From the NCBI GenBank assembly GCA_017640505.1, contig JAEPQO010000003.1, positions 124,001 to 188,000 of the forward strand: DNA of 64,000 nt, written 5' to 3'. Within the stretch, counting starts at the first letter, position 1; each line of letters opens with the position of its first letter. Shown here piece after piece: positions 9,458 through 19,156 of the stretch. The translations under genes and the position numbers were made by a program. Source of the stretch: Rhodospirillales bacterium (lineage in GTDB: Bacteria > Pseudomonadota > Alphaproteobacteria > Rhodospirillales > Casp-alpha2). The notes under the pieces were generated by a model. It worked only from the letters and a program-made list of their open reading frames with translations, was not told the DNA's origin and did not search any database.

Positions 9458-9567
9458 TCGCCCCCAAAGCACCCTGCATACGTAGCATGGCCTTTCCTTC
9501 GTTTTCATGACACCATTGAGTTTATCCGTAAGTCCAAACGGGTAATTGGGCCGTATACGCTGGGAAT

Positions 9568-9579
9568 CCTTGTACAAGG
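9568..9579. promoter_or_regulatory. Palindrome upstream of the histidine kinase gene
   Basis: The perfect 12-bp palindrome CCTTGTACAAGG lies nine bases before the start codon at 9589. It could be an operator or influence translation initiation. Confidence 0.3.
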
Positions 9580-9588
9580 GTAGAGTAT

Positions 9589-11568
9589 ATGACGGGGACA
9601 AACGGTCTGGAGGAGAAGGGCCGGATTTCTAAGTTGATTCAGCACGTTATAGTCGTGCCGTTGATGGTATTCGTGCTGTTGCTGTCGGCGACTGCTTACG
9701 TTTGGCACGAGATCAAGCAGGTCCAGCTCTCTCAGGAAATTTCCGACGCCCGGGACGACCTGGAGTTCGTATCCGCGCATCTCGCGGCACACCTGGACGT
9801 GCGGTTCGTGCTGGCACAACTGATCCGTCAGGAATGGATTGACGCCCAGACACTGAATCCGGCCGATTTTGCTGCCATCGTGCGCCCCAAGCTGCAGCGA
9901 TTCATGGATATCCAGGCGATCAACTGGCTGGGTCCCGACGGCGTCATCAAATGGGTCAATCCGCTGGAAGGGAACGAAGGCGCAATCGGGCTTGATATCC
10001 GCAATCACCCGGTCGCCAGCCGGCCGCTGAAAGACGCCGAACGCCTGAAAGAGCTGCGCGTGACGCCGCCGATCGACCTGGCGCAGGGGGGCCGTGGCTT
10101 CGTTGTTTACCTGCCGGTCTACGAGCTGGGCCAGTTAAAAGGCTTCATCAACATGGTGTTCCGCATCTCCAGCCTGATCGAGGGGGCGCTCCCGGCCGGC
10201 AGCCTGCAGAACTACGACCTGCACATCACGGACGGCGAAACGCCTGTTTTCGAGAACCACCTGGGCACCCATCTCGCGACACCAGCGTCGCGGCAGATCG
10301 GGGTCGGTAACAGGCAATGGACCATTTCTATCGCGCCGACCCGGGCCGCCGGCAGCGAATTTTCCCAGGCCAGCAGCAATCTCTTTTTACTGCTGGGCCT
10401 GATATTCACGGTCGCGCTGCCGTTGATGCTGTTCCAGCTCATGAAGCGCAACGCGGAACTGCGGATGACGCAGCGCCGGTTGGCGGACTGGGCGGATATC
10501 AGTTCGGACTGGTTTTTCGAAACCGACGAGAACCTCCGCTATACCTACTTCTCGCCGCGTTTCGAAGAGGTGACGGGTGTGCCGCCCGAGCAGTTGCTGG
10601 GCAAGACGCGCCAGGAAGGCGGCGCGCCCGAGGCGGAGCCGGCGGAACTGCAAGCGATCCTTCGGAATATGGAGGACCGCCTGCCGTACCGGGACTTCGA
10701 ACATTCCCGGACAAAGCCCGACGGTTCGAAGGTGTTTCTTTCCGTCAGCGCGCGCCCGGCCTATGACGATACCGGTAATTTTATCGGATACCGTGGCATC
10801 GGACGCGACATCACGGAACGCAAGACGAGCCAGAAGGCATTGAACGATGCGCTGATCGCATCCGAACACGCGAACCGCGCGAAGTCGGAGTTCCTGGCGA
10901 CCATGAGCCACGAGTTCCGTACGCCGCTGAACGCCATTATCGGCTTCAGCGAGATGCTGAAAGAGCAGTATTTCGGCAAACTCGGCGACAAGAACTACGT
11001 CGAGTACGCCACCGATATTCACCGCAGCGGGCGTCATATGCTGGATCTGGTGAACGATATCCTGGACTTCTCGGCGATCGAGGCATCGAAGCGCCAGATG
11101 CATCCGGAAGCGTTCTCTTTCCAGGACGTACTGAGCGACGGCATCCGGAACGTCGAAACGCAGCTCCGCAAGAAAAACCTTAGCCTCAAGCAGGAACTCG
11201 ATGCCGACCTGCCGCCGCTCTATGCCGACAAAAGATCGGTCTACCAGATCGTCCTCAATCTCTTGTCCAATGCGGTCAAGTTCACCAACCCGGGTGGCGG
11301 CGTGACCATCACGGCAAGTAGCGACGGCAAGGTTTTCTCGTTCTGCATTGCCGATACGGGGATCGGTATTGCGCAGGACCAACTCGCGACGATCACGGAA
11401 CCGTTTTCGCAGTCGCAGGCCGACCCGCACATCGCCGGTTCCGGCACGGGGCTCGGCCTGACCATCGTCAAATCGCTGGTCGAAGCGCACGGCGGCGCGC
11501 TCGAGATCGAGAGCGAAACCGGCGTGGGAACGCGTGTGACCGTCCGCCTTTCGGTAACCAAAAAGTGA
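9589..11568 (+). CDS. CHASE-PAS hybrid-less sensor histidine kinase
   Basis: The 659-residue protein is a membrane sensor kinase. A hydrophobic helix at about 18-38 and another at about 265-285 flank a periplasmic domain with INWLGPDGVIKWVNPLEG and GAIGLDIRNHPVA, features of CHASE domains that bind small ligands. A PAS domain follows (about 300-415), then HisKA with the phosphoacceptor His near 441 in MSHEFRTPLNAIIGFSEML, and HATPase_c with N, G1 (DTGIGI) and G2 (GTGLGL) boxes. There is no receiver domain and no response regulator gene nearby, so the partner is elsewhere. Its position after glcDEF suggests, without proving, a link to organic acid sensing. Confidence 0.92.
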   Translation: MTGTNGLEEKGRISKLIQHVIVVPLMVFVLLLSATAYVWHEIKQVQLSQEISDARDDLEFVSAHLAAHLDVRFVLAQLIRQEWIDAQTLNPADFAAIVRPKLQRFMDIQAINWLGPDGVIKWVNPLEGNEGAIGLDIRNHPVASRPLKDAERLKELRVTPPIDLAQGGRGFVVYLPVYELGQLKGFINMVFRISSLIEGALPAGSLQNYDLHITDGETPVFENHLGTHLATPASRQIGVGNRQWTISIAPTRAAGSEFSQASSNLFLLLGLIFTVALPLMLFQLMKRNAELRMTQRRLADWADISSDWFFETDENLRYTYFSPRFEEVTGVPPEQLLGKTRQEGGAPEAEPAELQAILRNMEDRLPYRDFEHSRTKPDGSKVFLSVSARPAYDDTGNFIGYRGIGRDITERKTSQKALNDALIASEHANRAKSEFLATMSHEFRTPLNAIIGFSEMLKEQYFGKLGDKNYVEYATDIHRSGRHMLDLVNDILDFSAIEASKRQMHPEAFSFQDVLSDGIRNVETQLRKKNLSLKQELDADLPPLYADKRSVYQIVLNLLSNAVKFTNPGGGVTITASSDGKVFSFCIADTGIGIAQDQLATITEPFSQSQADPHIAGSGTGLGLTIVKSLVEAHGGALEIESETGVGTRVTVRLSVTKK

Positions 11569-11609
11569 GGCACTCTTGCCTCGTGCCGGCGCATGCCCAT
11601 TTGCAGGGC

Positions 11610-12161
11610 ATGAGACGGGTCTTACAGGTGTTTTTGTTTGCTTTTCTGGTGGTTCCGGCTGCGGCCGGGGCAGACCAGAACAGTCCCTTGTTGCCGCCGC
11701 TGTTCGATGAACTGAGCAAGGCCACCAGCCCGGAACAGGCCGCCGATACGGAACGTGAAATCTGGAAAATCTGGAGCCTGCCCGACAATCGCAAGGCGAG
11801 CGTCCCGTTTGCGCAGGGCGTGGTGTCGATGAACGCGGGTCAGTTGAAACAGGCGCTGGCATATTTCTCGCGCGCCGTCAGGGAGGCCCCGGAGTTCGCT
11901 GAAGGTTGGAACAAGCGCGCTACCGTTGCCTTCTATCTCGGCGATTACGAGACGTCGGTGCACGATATCCAAAAGACCCTGTCGCTGGAGCCCCGGCACT
12001 TCGGTGCGTTGTCCGGGCTTGCACTGATCTACGAGCAGGAAGGCCTTGAGGCGCAGGCGCTCGACGTGCTGATCCAGGTGAAGGAAATCCACCCCGCGAT
12101 GCGCGGCATAGATGAACGCATGGAAAGCCTGCGCGAAGCGATCGACGCCAAGAAAACCTGA
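11610..12161 (+). CDS. Secreted TPR-repeat protein
   Basis: From the ATG at 11610 the product has 183 residues and a clean signal peptide, MRRVLQVFLFAFLVVPAAAGA. A GTG at 11565, overlapping the kinase stop, would add 15 residues and give translational coupling; I prefer the ATG because of the signal peptide. The body holds about three tetratricopeptide helical pairs (around FAQGVVSMNAGQLKQALAYF, AEGWNKRATVAFYLGDYETS and FGALSGLALIYEQEGLEAQA). It is probably a periplasmic scaffold protein. Its tight spacing to the histidine kinase suggests a shared transcript. Confidence 0.75.
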   Translation: MRRVLQVFLFAFLVVPAAAGADQNSPLLPPLFDELSKATSPEQAADTEREIWKIWSLPDNRKASVPFAQGVVSMNAGQLKQALAYFSRAVREAPEFAEGWNKRATVAFYLGDYETSVHDIQKTLSLEPRHFGALSGLALIYEQEGLEAQALDVLIQVKEIHPAMRGIDERMESLREAIDAKKT

Positions 12162-12178
12162 CGCCGACGCTGTTCCTG

Positions 12179-12418
12179 TCAGCGAAGCTCGTCGTTTGCG
12201 GCCTCGGCGCGCGATTTCTCGCGTTTGATGCGGTCGTTCCTGAGGAATCCCAGAATCCGCAAGGCGCCTGCGAAGGTAAAGGCGGCCATGCCGAGGAGCC
12301 CGATCAGGAATATCCACCCCTCGTCGAGCGGCGGTTTGTCCGGAAACAGCATCGGGTATCCGAAATAGACGCCGGCGAAGGCAATCGGCCAGATAACGGC
12401 GAGGACCAAGTACAACAT
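12179..12418 (-). CDS. Small two-helix membrane protein, unknown function
   Basis: This 79-residue protein starts MLYLVLAVIWPIAFAGVYFG and has two hydrophobic helices (about 3-22 and 34-55) and a basic, charged C-terminal tail ending EAANDELR. The topology is probably a hairpin with the tail in the cytoplasm. It lies convergent to the TPR gene with 17 bp between the stops. I do not recognise a named family. Confidence 0.6.
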   Translation of the reverse strand: MLYLVLAVIWPIAFAGVYFGYPMLFPDKPPLDEGWIFLIGLLGMAAFTFAGALRILGFLRNDRIKREKSRAEAANDELR

Positions 12419-12494
12419 ATCCGGACGTTAGCACGACATCCGCCTTTGCGGAATCCCGTCCGGCGCCCTACATTGCAGAACGGGAGGAAATCCG

Positions 12495-13886
12495 ATGACG
12501 ACTGCCACAGCTCATCCAGTCGATGACGAACTGCTGAACGTGCTGCGCCAGATTGTGGGCGACCGCGTCACCACGGCCGATGCGGTTCGTGAACAACATG
12601 GCAAGGACGAGTCCTTTCATCCCTGCATTCCGCCGGATGCCGTGGTCTTCGCGCAGTCCACCGACGAGGTTTCGCGCGTCGTCAGTGCCTGCGCCGAACG
12701 TGGCGTGCCGATCATTCCGTTCGGCACCGGGACATCGCTTGAGGGGCACGTGGCGGCACTGCAGGGGGGTGTTTCCATCGACGTGACACAGATGAACAAG
12801 GTCCTCGCGGTCAACGCCGAGGATCTGGACTGCCGTGTGCAGCCCGGGGTCACGCGAAAACAGTTGAACGAATATCTGCGCGACACGGGCCTGTTCTTTC
12901 CGATCGACCCCGGCGCCGATGCGTCGCTCGGCGGCATGACCGCGACGCGCGCGTCCGGCACCAATGCGGTGCGCTACGGCACCATGCGCGAAAACGTCCT
13001 TTCGCTGGAAGTCGTGCTTGCCGACGGCCGTGTCATTCGCACGGCGCGGCGTTCCAAGAAAACGTCCGCGGGTTACGACATGACGCGCCTGTTCGTCGGT
13101 TCCGAGGGGACGCTCGGCGTCATTACCGAGGTGACGCTCCGCCTTTACGGTATCCCGGAAGCGATGTCGGCGGCGGTTTGTTCGTTCCCCGATCTTGAAA
13201 GCGCCGTGAATACAGTGATTCTGACGATCCAGTCCGGCATCCCGGTGGCGCGCATCGAGCTTCTCGACGAGGTTCAGATGGACGCCTGCAACAAGTACTC
13301 GGGTCTCGACTATCCGGTTCAGCCGACGCTCTTTTTCGAGTTCCATGGTTCCGAAAAAGGGGTCGTCGAACAGGTCGAGCAGGTGGAGGCCATTGCCGCC
13401 GATTTCGGCGCCGCCGAGTTCAAATGGGCGCGCAAGGCGGAAGACCGCAACAAGCTGTGGCAGGCGCGGCACGACGCGTATTACGCCGGGATCGCGCTCC
13501 GGCCCGGCGGCAAGGGCATCGCGACGGACGTTTGCGTGCCGATATCGCGCCTTGCCGAGTGCATTCTCGAGACCAAGAAAGACGTCGTCGAAAGCGGCCT
13601 GATCGCGCCGATCGTCGGTCATGTCGGCGACGGCAATTTCCACCTCGTGATCGTCGTCGATCCGGACGACGAGGATGAAATGGCGCGCGCCGAGGCGCTT
13701 AACGAACGCATGGTCATGCGCGCCCTTGCCATGGATGGCACGTGCACAGGCGAACATGGCGTCGGGTATGGCAAGATCGGCTTCCTCGAGGCCGAACACG
13801 GCGAGGCGCTCTCCGTCATGCGCGATATCAAGCGTGCCCTCGATCCCGGGAATATCATGAACCCGGGCAAGATCATCCGCCTATAG
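12495..13886 (+). CDS. FAD-linked oxidase, D-lactate dehydrogenase (cytochrome)-like
   Basis: The 463-residue flavoprotein belongs to the same PCMH-FAD family as GlcD but to the LDHD branch. It shows PFGTGTSLEGHVAALQGG near residue 75, PGADASLGGMTATRASG, FVGSEGTLGVITEVTLR and the C-terminal GTCTGEHGVGYGKIGFL. The likely reaction is oxidation of D-lactate or a related D-2-hydroxy acid to the keto acid, delivering electrons to cytochrome c or quinone; the actual substrate is inference. A GGGAGGAAA ribosome-binding site precedes the ATG. The glycerate kinase gene follows after 12 bp. Confidence 0.88.
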   Translation: MTTATAHPVDDELLNVLRQIVGDRVTTADAVREQHGKDESFHPCIPPDAVVFAQSTDEVSRVVSACAERGVPIIPFGTGTSLEGHVAALQGGVSIDVTQMNKVLAVNAEDLDCRVQPGVTRKQLNEYLRDTGLFFPIDPGADASLGGMTATRASGTNAVRYGTMRENVLSLEVVLADGRVIRTARRSKKTSAGYDMTRLFVGSEGTLGVITEVTLRLYGIPEAMSAAVCSFPDLESAVNTVILTIQSGIPVARIELLDEVQMDACNKYSGLDYPVQPTLFFEFHGSEKGVVEQVEQVEAIAADFGAAEFKWARKAEDRNKLWQARHDAYYAGIALRPGGKGIATDVCVPISRLAECILETKKDVVESGLIAPIVGHVGDGNFHLVIVVDPDDEDEMARAEALNERMVMRALAMDGTCTGEHGVGYGKIGFLEAEHGEALSVMRDIKRALDPGNIMNPGKIIRL

Positions 13887-13898
13887 GACCCGAGACCG

Positions 13899-15158
13899 AT
13901 GCCCGATCCGAGAGACATTCTGCGGCAGCTTGCCGACGCTGCCATTCGTGCCGCCGATCCGGCGATCCGGGTTCCGGCGGTGCTGCCGGCGGCGCCCGCG
14001 AAAGCCATCGTGCTGGGCGCCGGCAAGGCTTCCGCGGCGATGGCACGCGCGGTCGAGACGGCCTGGCCGGAAACCGATCTTTCCGGACTTGTCGTCACCC
14101 GGTACGGCTATGAGGTCGAATGCGAACGGATCGAGATCGTGCCCGCCGCGCATCCGGTACCGGACGAGGCCGGGCGCGAAGCGGCACGGCGGATCCTCGA
14201 ACTGGCAGAGGCCGCGGGACCGGATGACCTGGTGCTGGCGCTGATATCGGGCGGCGGTTCGGCGTTGCTGACGGCGCCTGCCGACGGCATCACGTTCGAG
14301 GAAAAGCAGGAAGTGAACCGTCAGCTTCTGCGTTGCGGCGCCGATATCGGCGAGATGAATACCCTGCGCAAGCATATCTCGGCGATCAAGGGCGGCAGGC
14401 TGGCCGCCGCCGCGCACCCGGCGCGGGTGTTGAGCATCCTGATTTCCGACGTGCCGGGCGACGACCCGGCGGTCATCGGATCCGGCCCCACGGTGCCCGA
14501 TCCGACAACCTTTGCGGATGCCTTGGGCGTCGTCGAAAAATACGGTCTCGCGTTGCCGGCCAGTGTCGCGCGGCACCTCGAGGCGGGGGCGGCGGAAACG
14601 CCGAAACCGGGCGATCCCGTGTTCGACGGGAACGAGCTTATTTTTGCCGCCAAACCGGACAAGAGCATCGAGGCCGCCGCCGAGGTGGCGCGTGCCGCCG
14701 GCTTCGCGGTCGTCGATCTCGGCGACCGGGTCGAAGGTGAAGCGCGCGAGGTCGGCCGCGAGCACGCCGAAATTGCGGTTAAATGCAAGGCGGGGAACGG
14801 GCCGGCATCGGCGCCGTGCGTCATCCTGTCGGGTGGCGAGACGACGGTGACGATGACCGGCGACGGTCGCGGCGGACGGAACACGGAATATCTTCTGGGC
14901 GTCGCCGAAGCCCTCAAGGGCGCTGAGGGGATCTATGCCGTTGCCTGCGATACCGACGGCGTCGACGGTTCCGAGGACAATGCAGGTGCATTCGTCGATC
15001 CGACGACGTTGGAAAGGGCCGCGGCGGCCGGGTTGAGCGTCGCCGATGCCCTGGGGAACAACGACGCGTATACGCTTTTTGACAATATCGGCGACCTTCT
15101 CGTCACCGGCCCGACCTATACCAACGTCAACGATTTCCGGGCCGTCGTGGTGACGTGA
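13899..15158 (+). CDS. Glycerate 2-kinase (GckA/TtuD, MOFRL family)
   Basis: The 419-residue protein matches the DUF4147 plus MOFRL architecture of glycerate 2-kinases, long mis-named hydroxypyruvate reductases. Visible motifs are LALISGGGSALLTAP near residue 115, TLRKHISAIKGGRLA, LISDVPGDDPAVIGSGPT, and the C-terminal DGRGGRNTEYLLG and CDTDGVDG. The enzyme phosphorylates D-glycerate to 2-phosphoglycerate, so it links glyoxylate/glycerate metabolism to glycolysis, consistent with glcDEF 5 kb upstream. It is probably co-transcribed with the preceding flavoprotein gene. Confidence 0.9.
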   Translation: MPDPRDILRQLADAAIRAADPAIRVPAVLPAAPAKAIVLGAGKASAAMARAVETAWPETDLSGLVVTRYGYEVECERIEIVPAAHPVPDEAGREAARRILELAEAAGPDDLVLALISGGGSALLTAPADGITFEEKQEVNRQLLRCGADIGEMNTLRKHISAIKGGRLAAAAHPARVLSILISDVPGDDPAVIGSGPTVPDPTTFADALGVVEKYGLALPASVARHLEAGAAETPKPGDPVFDGNELIFAAKPDKSIEAAAEVARAAGFAVVDLGDRVEGEAREVGREHAEIAVKCKAGNGPASAPCVILSGGETTVTMTGDGRGGRNTEYLLGVAEALKGAEGIYAVACDTDGVDGSEDNAGAFVDPTTLERAAAAGLSVADALGNNDAYTLFDNIGDLLVTGPTYTNVNDFRAVVVT

Positions 15159-15171
15159 GACATGCATGTGA

Positions 15172-15191
15172 ACGTCACGTGACTGTGACGT
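15172..15191. promoter_or_regulatory. Inverted repeat between glycerate kinase and AsmA genes
   Basis: ACGTCAC and GTGACGT form perfect 7-bp arms separated by six bases, 13 bp after the glycerate kinase stop. There is no T-tract, so an operator is more likely than a terminator. Confidence 0.35.
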
Positions 15192-15199
15192 ACAGCCGA

Positions 15200-15228
15200 T
15201 TGCCCGTGTCTGAATGACTCGCTACGAT
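15200..15228 (+). promoter_or_regulatory. Candidate promoter of the AsmA gene
   Basis: TTGCCC (15200-15205) and TACGAT (15223-15228) are separated by 17 bp and lie about 60 bp before the AsmA start codon. Confidence 0.4.
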
Positions 15229-15290
15229 GTGCACCGGAAGCGAACCTGCCCGTTAGCGGCAAGAATAAATCCGGCACTGGAGACTGTTCC

Positions 15291-18200
15291 GTGAAAAAAA
15301 TCCTCTGGGCGATCGGCGGTGTCATCGGCTTGTTGCTGGTGGCGTTACTGGTTGTGCCGAACGTCATCGACTGGAATTCGTACAAGGGCGAGATCTCCGA
15401 GCAGGTCCGTAAACTCACCGGCCGGGAACTGATCATTGCCGGCGATATCGATCTCAATGTGCTTCCGGCACCGGTTCTGATCGCCGAGAAAGTTTCCCTC
15501 GGCAGCATCGACGGAGCGGATTCCCCGGATCTTGTCTCGCTTCGGTCGGTCGAAGTCCGCATCGCGCTGGCACCGCTTCTCGGCGGCAACATTAGCGTCG
15601 AGACCGTGCGTCTCGTGGAACCGCAAGTCTTTCTCGAAGTATTGGCCGACGGCCGTGCCACCTGGGCGTTTTCGCCGCCCAAAGACGGTCCGGAAGAGAC
15701 GGGGAACGCCGCCGTTGAGGGCGGCACCGGCGGCGGCAGCACCGGGCCGGCGATCGCACTCGGCAGTTTCGAGATCGTCGACGGGTCCGTGACGTATCAG
15801 GACGCGGGCTCGAAGGTGCGCGAGCAGATCAAGGACATCGACATCAATCTTGCCGCCGCGTCGCTGACGTCGGGGCCGTTTCGTGCCACGGGATCTTTGG
15901 TGGCAAAGGGCTTGCGGCTTGGTATCGATGCCGACATCGGGGAGATCGTCGGCGGGCGGACGTTCCCGCTTGATCTCAGCGTGATGATCGGCGGCGAGAG
16001 CGCCAAGCTGGGGCTGGCCGGCACCGTATTGGGTCTTGACCAGCAGCCGCGGTTCCGCGGCACGCTCAACCTGACGAGCGAGAATGTGGGCAAGGTGGTG
16101 AGCGCGCTTGCCGACGGTGCATCGCTGCCGGCGCCGCTTGGCCAGCCGTTGAAACTTAGCGGTGCGCTCGATGCGTCCGCGGCTTCGCTGGCGCTCGACG
16201 ATCTGACGCTCGATTTCGGTGGCGCCAAGGGCAAGGGCAAGGTCAGCGGCACTTTTTCCGGGGTGCCGAAAATCACGGCCAGCATGAGCATCGACAAGGT
16301 CGACGCCGATCCATGGCTTGCGGCGCAGCCGGCTGCGGCACAATCGGCCGGCACGTCCGGCGGCACGGCGGGTGCGTCGGGAAGCAAAGCCGGCGCAGCA
16401 GGCACCCCCGCGGCGGCGTCCGAACCCTTTGCACTGCCGGCCGGCATTGCCGCCTCGCTGGCCTTCCGAATCGGCGAAGTGTCGGTGCAGGGTGGCAAAT
16501 TCACCAATGCGGTCCTGAACGCCGAACTTGCCAACGGGGAACTGAACCTCACGCAGCTGTCTCTGAAGGGCCCTGGCGGCAGCGATCTCGCGGCGTTCGG
16601 TTTCCTGACCGCACGGGACGGCAAGCCGGCCTTCGACGGCCAGTTGCAGGGCACGATTGCCGAACCGCATACCCTGATGAAATGGGCGGGCGCGGATACC
16701 GCGTCGCTGAAACCCGGCAAGCCGGGGGCGATCACGCTGAATGTCGATGCCGGTGCGACACCGGACACCATCACCGTCCGCAAGCTGGGGGTCGCCTTCG
16801 ACAAGACCAACATCAACGGTGCCGCCACCGTCGTGCTGCGTGAACGCATCGGCGTCGGCGCATCGGTCGTGGTCGATCAGCTCGATCTGGACGCGTATCT
16901 CGCCGATACCTCCGCCGCGGACAAGCAAACGACGAAACCCGCCGGGGAGGGCCAGGCACCGGACGGCAAGTCAACCGAAGGCACGGCGCCACCGGCAAAG
17001 ACGGCGGACGGCGGGATATTGGGCGGGCTCAAACCGCTCGGTGCGTTCGATGCGAACCTGCGGGCCAATGTCGGCCTGTTGAAGACGCAGGGCGTACCGG
17101 TGCGTGACGTTTCTGCGGATATCTCACTGGTGCAGGGCGACCTGACGATCCGCAAGTTCGCGATCGCGGACGTGCTTTCATCCGGCGTTTCGGTCACCGG
17201 CTCGCTCTTGGGGCTGGACAGCACACCGACGGCGAAGGGGCTTTCGGTCCGGGCCGAGATGCGCGACCCGTCGAAGGTGGCCGCTTTCGCGGGCACCGAA
17301 CTTCCCATCCCGGCAAAGAGTCTCGGCAAGGTGGAGATCGCCACGAACGTGAACGGCGACCTACTGCAACCGTCGCTGAATTCCTCGCTCAAGGCGATGG
17401 CGGCGACGCTGGAAGCGGACGGCAACCTGAAACTGCTCGATCCCGCCAACATGTTCGATCTGGGGATCAGGTTCCGGCACGGCGACACGGCGAACCTGCT
17501 CAGGAAGCTCGGCATGGCCTATCGGCCGGCAGGCGATATCGGCGGCCTCGATCTTTCGACCAAGGTCCGTGGCGGTCCGGATGCATTCACGTTCTCGCAG
17601 CTGGCGGCGGCGATCGGCGCGGTGAAGCTCAACGGCGACGGCACCGTGCGCCTCGCGGGGGAGCGCCCCAAGGTGACGGCAACGCTGGCGACCGGCAATG
17701 TGGTCGTCGATCCGTTCCTGCCGGCGAAGAAATCCGCCGCGCTGACACCGGCACCTGCCCGTGTCATGCCGGCGCGTTTCATCGTGCCGGAAAGCGGCCG
17801 CATCGATCTGAAGCACCTGATCGCGACGATCTCGGATCGCTGGCCAACGACGCCGATCGACCTGTCCGGGCTTCGTGCGGCGGACGCGGACGTGACGCTG
17901 ACGTCGCCCAGGATTTCGTATCACGAGTATAATCTGGACGGTGCCAAGCTGCTGGCCGGGCTCGAGAATGGTGTACTCCGGGTCAACGACTTCTCGGGCG
18001 TGGTGTTCGGCGGCACGGTGAATTCGACGGCAAAGATCGACGCCGGGCTGCAGACGCCGACGCTGGTTGGTCTGGTGACGCTCGGGAACATGGACATCGG
18101 CGCGGCCTCGCAGGCGGCAGGCATCACCGGGACGACGGGCAAGCTGACATCCAGGATCGACGTCGGCACGGCCGGCGGCAGCGTCGCCGATTGGGTCCGC

Positions 18201-18905
18201 GCGCTCCGCGGCAAAGGGGCGATCGAGATCAAGGGCATCAAGGGGCAGAACTCGCTTTCGGACCTGCCCGTCATCGGTCTCGCGCTCGGCCCGTTGATGC
18301 AGATTTTCGAGGTGCTGAACACCGGCCTCGGCAGCATCGTCGGCGCCGGCGGCAAGACCAAGATCGGCGAGACGGACGTGACCAGCAACTTCACGATCGA
18401 CAACGGGATCATCAACACGCCGTCGACGAAGATCATTTCGAACATTTACGAGGGCAATGTCTCGGGCGACATCAACCTGCCGCTCTGGTCGATGAACATC
18501 GGCGGCAAGCTCGCCGTGGATCAGGGAATTCTCGGTGCGGTGCTGGCCAACGTGGCACGGCTGCCGAGCGAAATTCCGTTCCAGGTCACCGGCAACATCG
18601 ACAAGCCCAACGTGAAGATCCAGTCGTTCTCCGGCGCCGCCAGCCAGGGGGGATCGGGCATCAAGATTCCCGGCCTCGACAAGCTCGAGAAAAAGGCGCC
18701 GGGTGTCGGCGGGCTTTTGCAGGGTATTCTCGGCGGCGGCAGTGGCTCTGGCTCGTCGGGGACGACGCAGTCCGCACCGCCGTCACAGACCGACAGCACG
18801 ACCGGCGGGTCGGCGCCCCCGTCCCAGTCGCCGCCGTCCCAGTCGGCCCCGCAACAGCAGCAAAAGATCAACCCGACCGATATCCTGAAGAAACTGCTTC
18901 AGTAG
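15291..18905 (+). CDS. AsmA family protein
   Basis: This 1204-residue protein begins MKKILWAIGGVIGLLLVALL, a signal anchor at residues 5-25, followed by the AsmA opening VIDWNSYKGEISEQVRKLTGRELIIAGDI. AsmA proteins sit in the inner membrane, extend through the periplasm as long beta-groove bridges, and are thought to move phospholipid to the outer membrane. The C-terminal AsmA_2 region with RGKGAIEIKGIKG and the family-typical TDVTSNFTIDNGIINTPS is present. The last 60 residues are a Gly/Ser/Pro/Gln-rich tail. The GTG at 15291 follows a GGAGACTG ribosome-binding site. Confidence 0.9.
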   Translation: MKKILWAIGGVIGLLLVALLVVPNVIDWNSYKGEISEQVRKLTGRELIIAGDIDLNVLPAPVLIAEKVSLGSIDGADSPDLVSLRSVEVRIALAPLLGGNISVETVRLVEPQVFLEVLADGRATWAFSPPKDGPEETGNAAVEGGTGGGSTGPAIALGSFEIVDGSVTYQDAGSKVREQIKDIDINLAAASLTSGPFRATGSLVAKGLRLGIDADIGEIVGGRTFPLDLSVMIGGESAKLGLAGTVLGLDQQPRFRGTLNLTSENVGKVVSALADGASLPAPLGQPLKLSGALDASAASLALDDLTLDFGGAKGKGKVSGTFSGVPKITASMSIDKVDADPWLAAQPAAAQSAGTSGGTAGASGSKAGAAGTPAAASEPFALPAGIAASLAFRIGEVSVQGGKFTNAVLNAELANGELNLTQLSLKGPGGSDLAAFGFLTARDGKPAFDGQLQGTIAEPHTLMKWAGADTASLKPGKPGAITLNVDAGATPDTITVRKLGVAFDKTNINGAATVVLRERIGVGASVVVDQLDLDAYLADTSAADKQTTKPAGEGQAPDGKSTEGTAPPAKTADGGILGGLKPLGAFDANLRANVGLLKTQGVPVRDVSADISLVQGDLTIRKFAIADVLSSGVSVTGSLLGLDSTPTAKGLSVRAEMRDPSKVAAFAGTELPIPAKSLGKVEIATNVNGDLLQPSLNSSLKAMAATLEADGNLKLLDPANMFDLGIRFRHGDTANLLRKLGMAYRPAGDIGGLDLSTKVRGGPDAFTFSQLAAAIGAVKLNGDGTVRLAGERPKVTATLATGNVVVDPFLPAKKSAALTPAPARVMPARFIVPESGRIDLKHLIATISDRWPTTPIDLSGLRAADADVTLTSPRISYHEYNLDGAKLLAGLENGVLRVNDFSGVVFGGTVNSTAKIDAGLQTPTLVGLVTLGNMDIGAASQAAGITGTTGKLTSRIDVGTAGGSVADWVRALRGKGAIEIKGIKGQNSLSDLPVIGLALGPLMQIFEVLNTGLGSIVGAGGKTKIGETDVTSNFTIDNGIINTPSTKIISNIYEGNVSGDINLPLWSMNIGGKLAVDQGILGAVLANVARLPSEIPFQVTGNIDKPNVKIQSFSGAASQGGSGIKIPGLDKLEKKAPGVGGLLQGILGGGSGSGSSGTTQSAPPSQTDSTTGGSAPPSQSPPSQSAPQQQQKINPTDILKKLLQ

Positions 18906-18916
18906 GACCCGCCGCT

Positions 18917-19156
18917 TCAGTCCTGTGCGTTCTCCAGAACGAAAACGCGGAGCGCACTCGACAGGTTGCCGGTGCGCGTCTCGTCGATCTCGCGCACGAT
19001 CTGGCTCAGGCTGGTGCGGCGCCGTTTGGCGATGGCGTTGAGCCGCGTCCAGAAAGCATCCTCCAGCGAGACACTGGTCGCGTGCCCGGCAATGCTCACG
19101 GAGCGTTTTTTGATTTCGGTGGGATCTGTTGGGTCTGGGCTCATGTGTCCCGTCAC
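18917..19156 (-). CDS. Ribbon-helix-helix domain protein
   Basis: The 79-residue product contains KKRSVSIAGHATSVSLEDAFWTRLNAIAKRRRTSLSQIVREID, a ribbon-helix-helix fold of the RHH_4 type with the DNA-contacting strand KRSVSI. It is probably a small DNA-binding regulator. The GTG start at 19156 overlaps the stop of the VOC gene (GTGA), which suggests coupling; an ATG four codons in (19144) is the alternative. No toxin-like partner is seen. Confidence 0.75.
   Translation of the reverse strand: MTGHMSPDPTDPTEIKKRSVSIAGHATSVSLEDAFWTRLNAIAKRRRTSLSQIVREIDETRTGNLSSALRVFVLENAQD

Noticed and set aside
13881-15167. 428-residue minus-strand frame opposite the glycerate kinase gene
   Set aside because: The + strand has GckA with clear motifs; the antisense frame has none.
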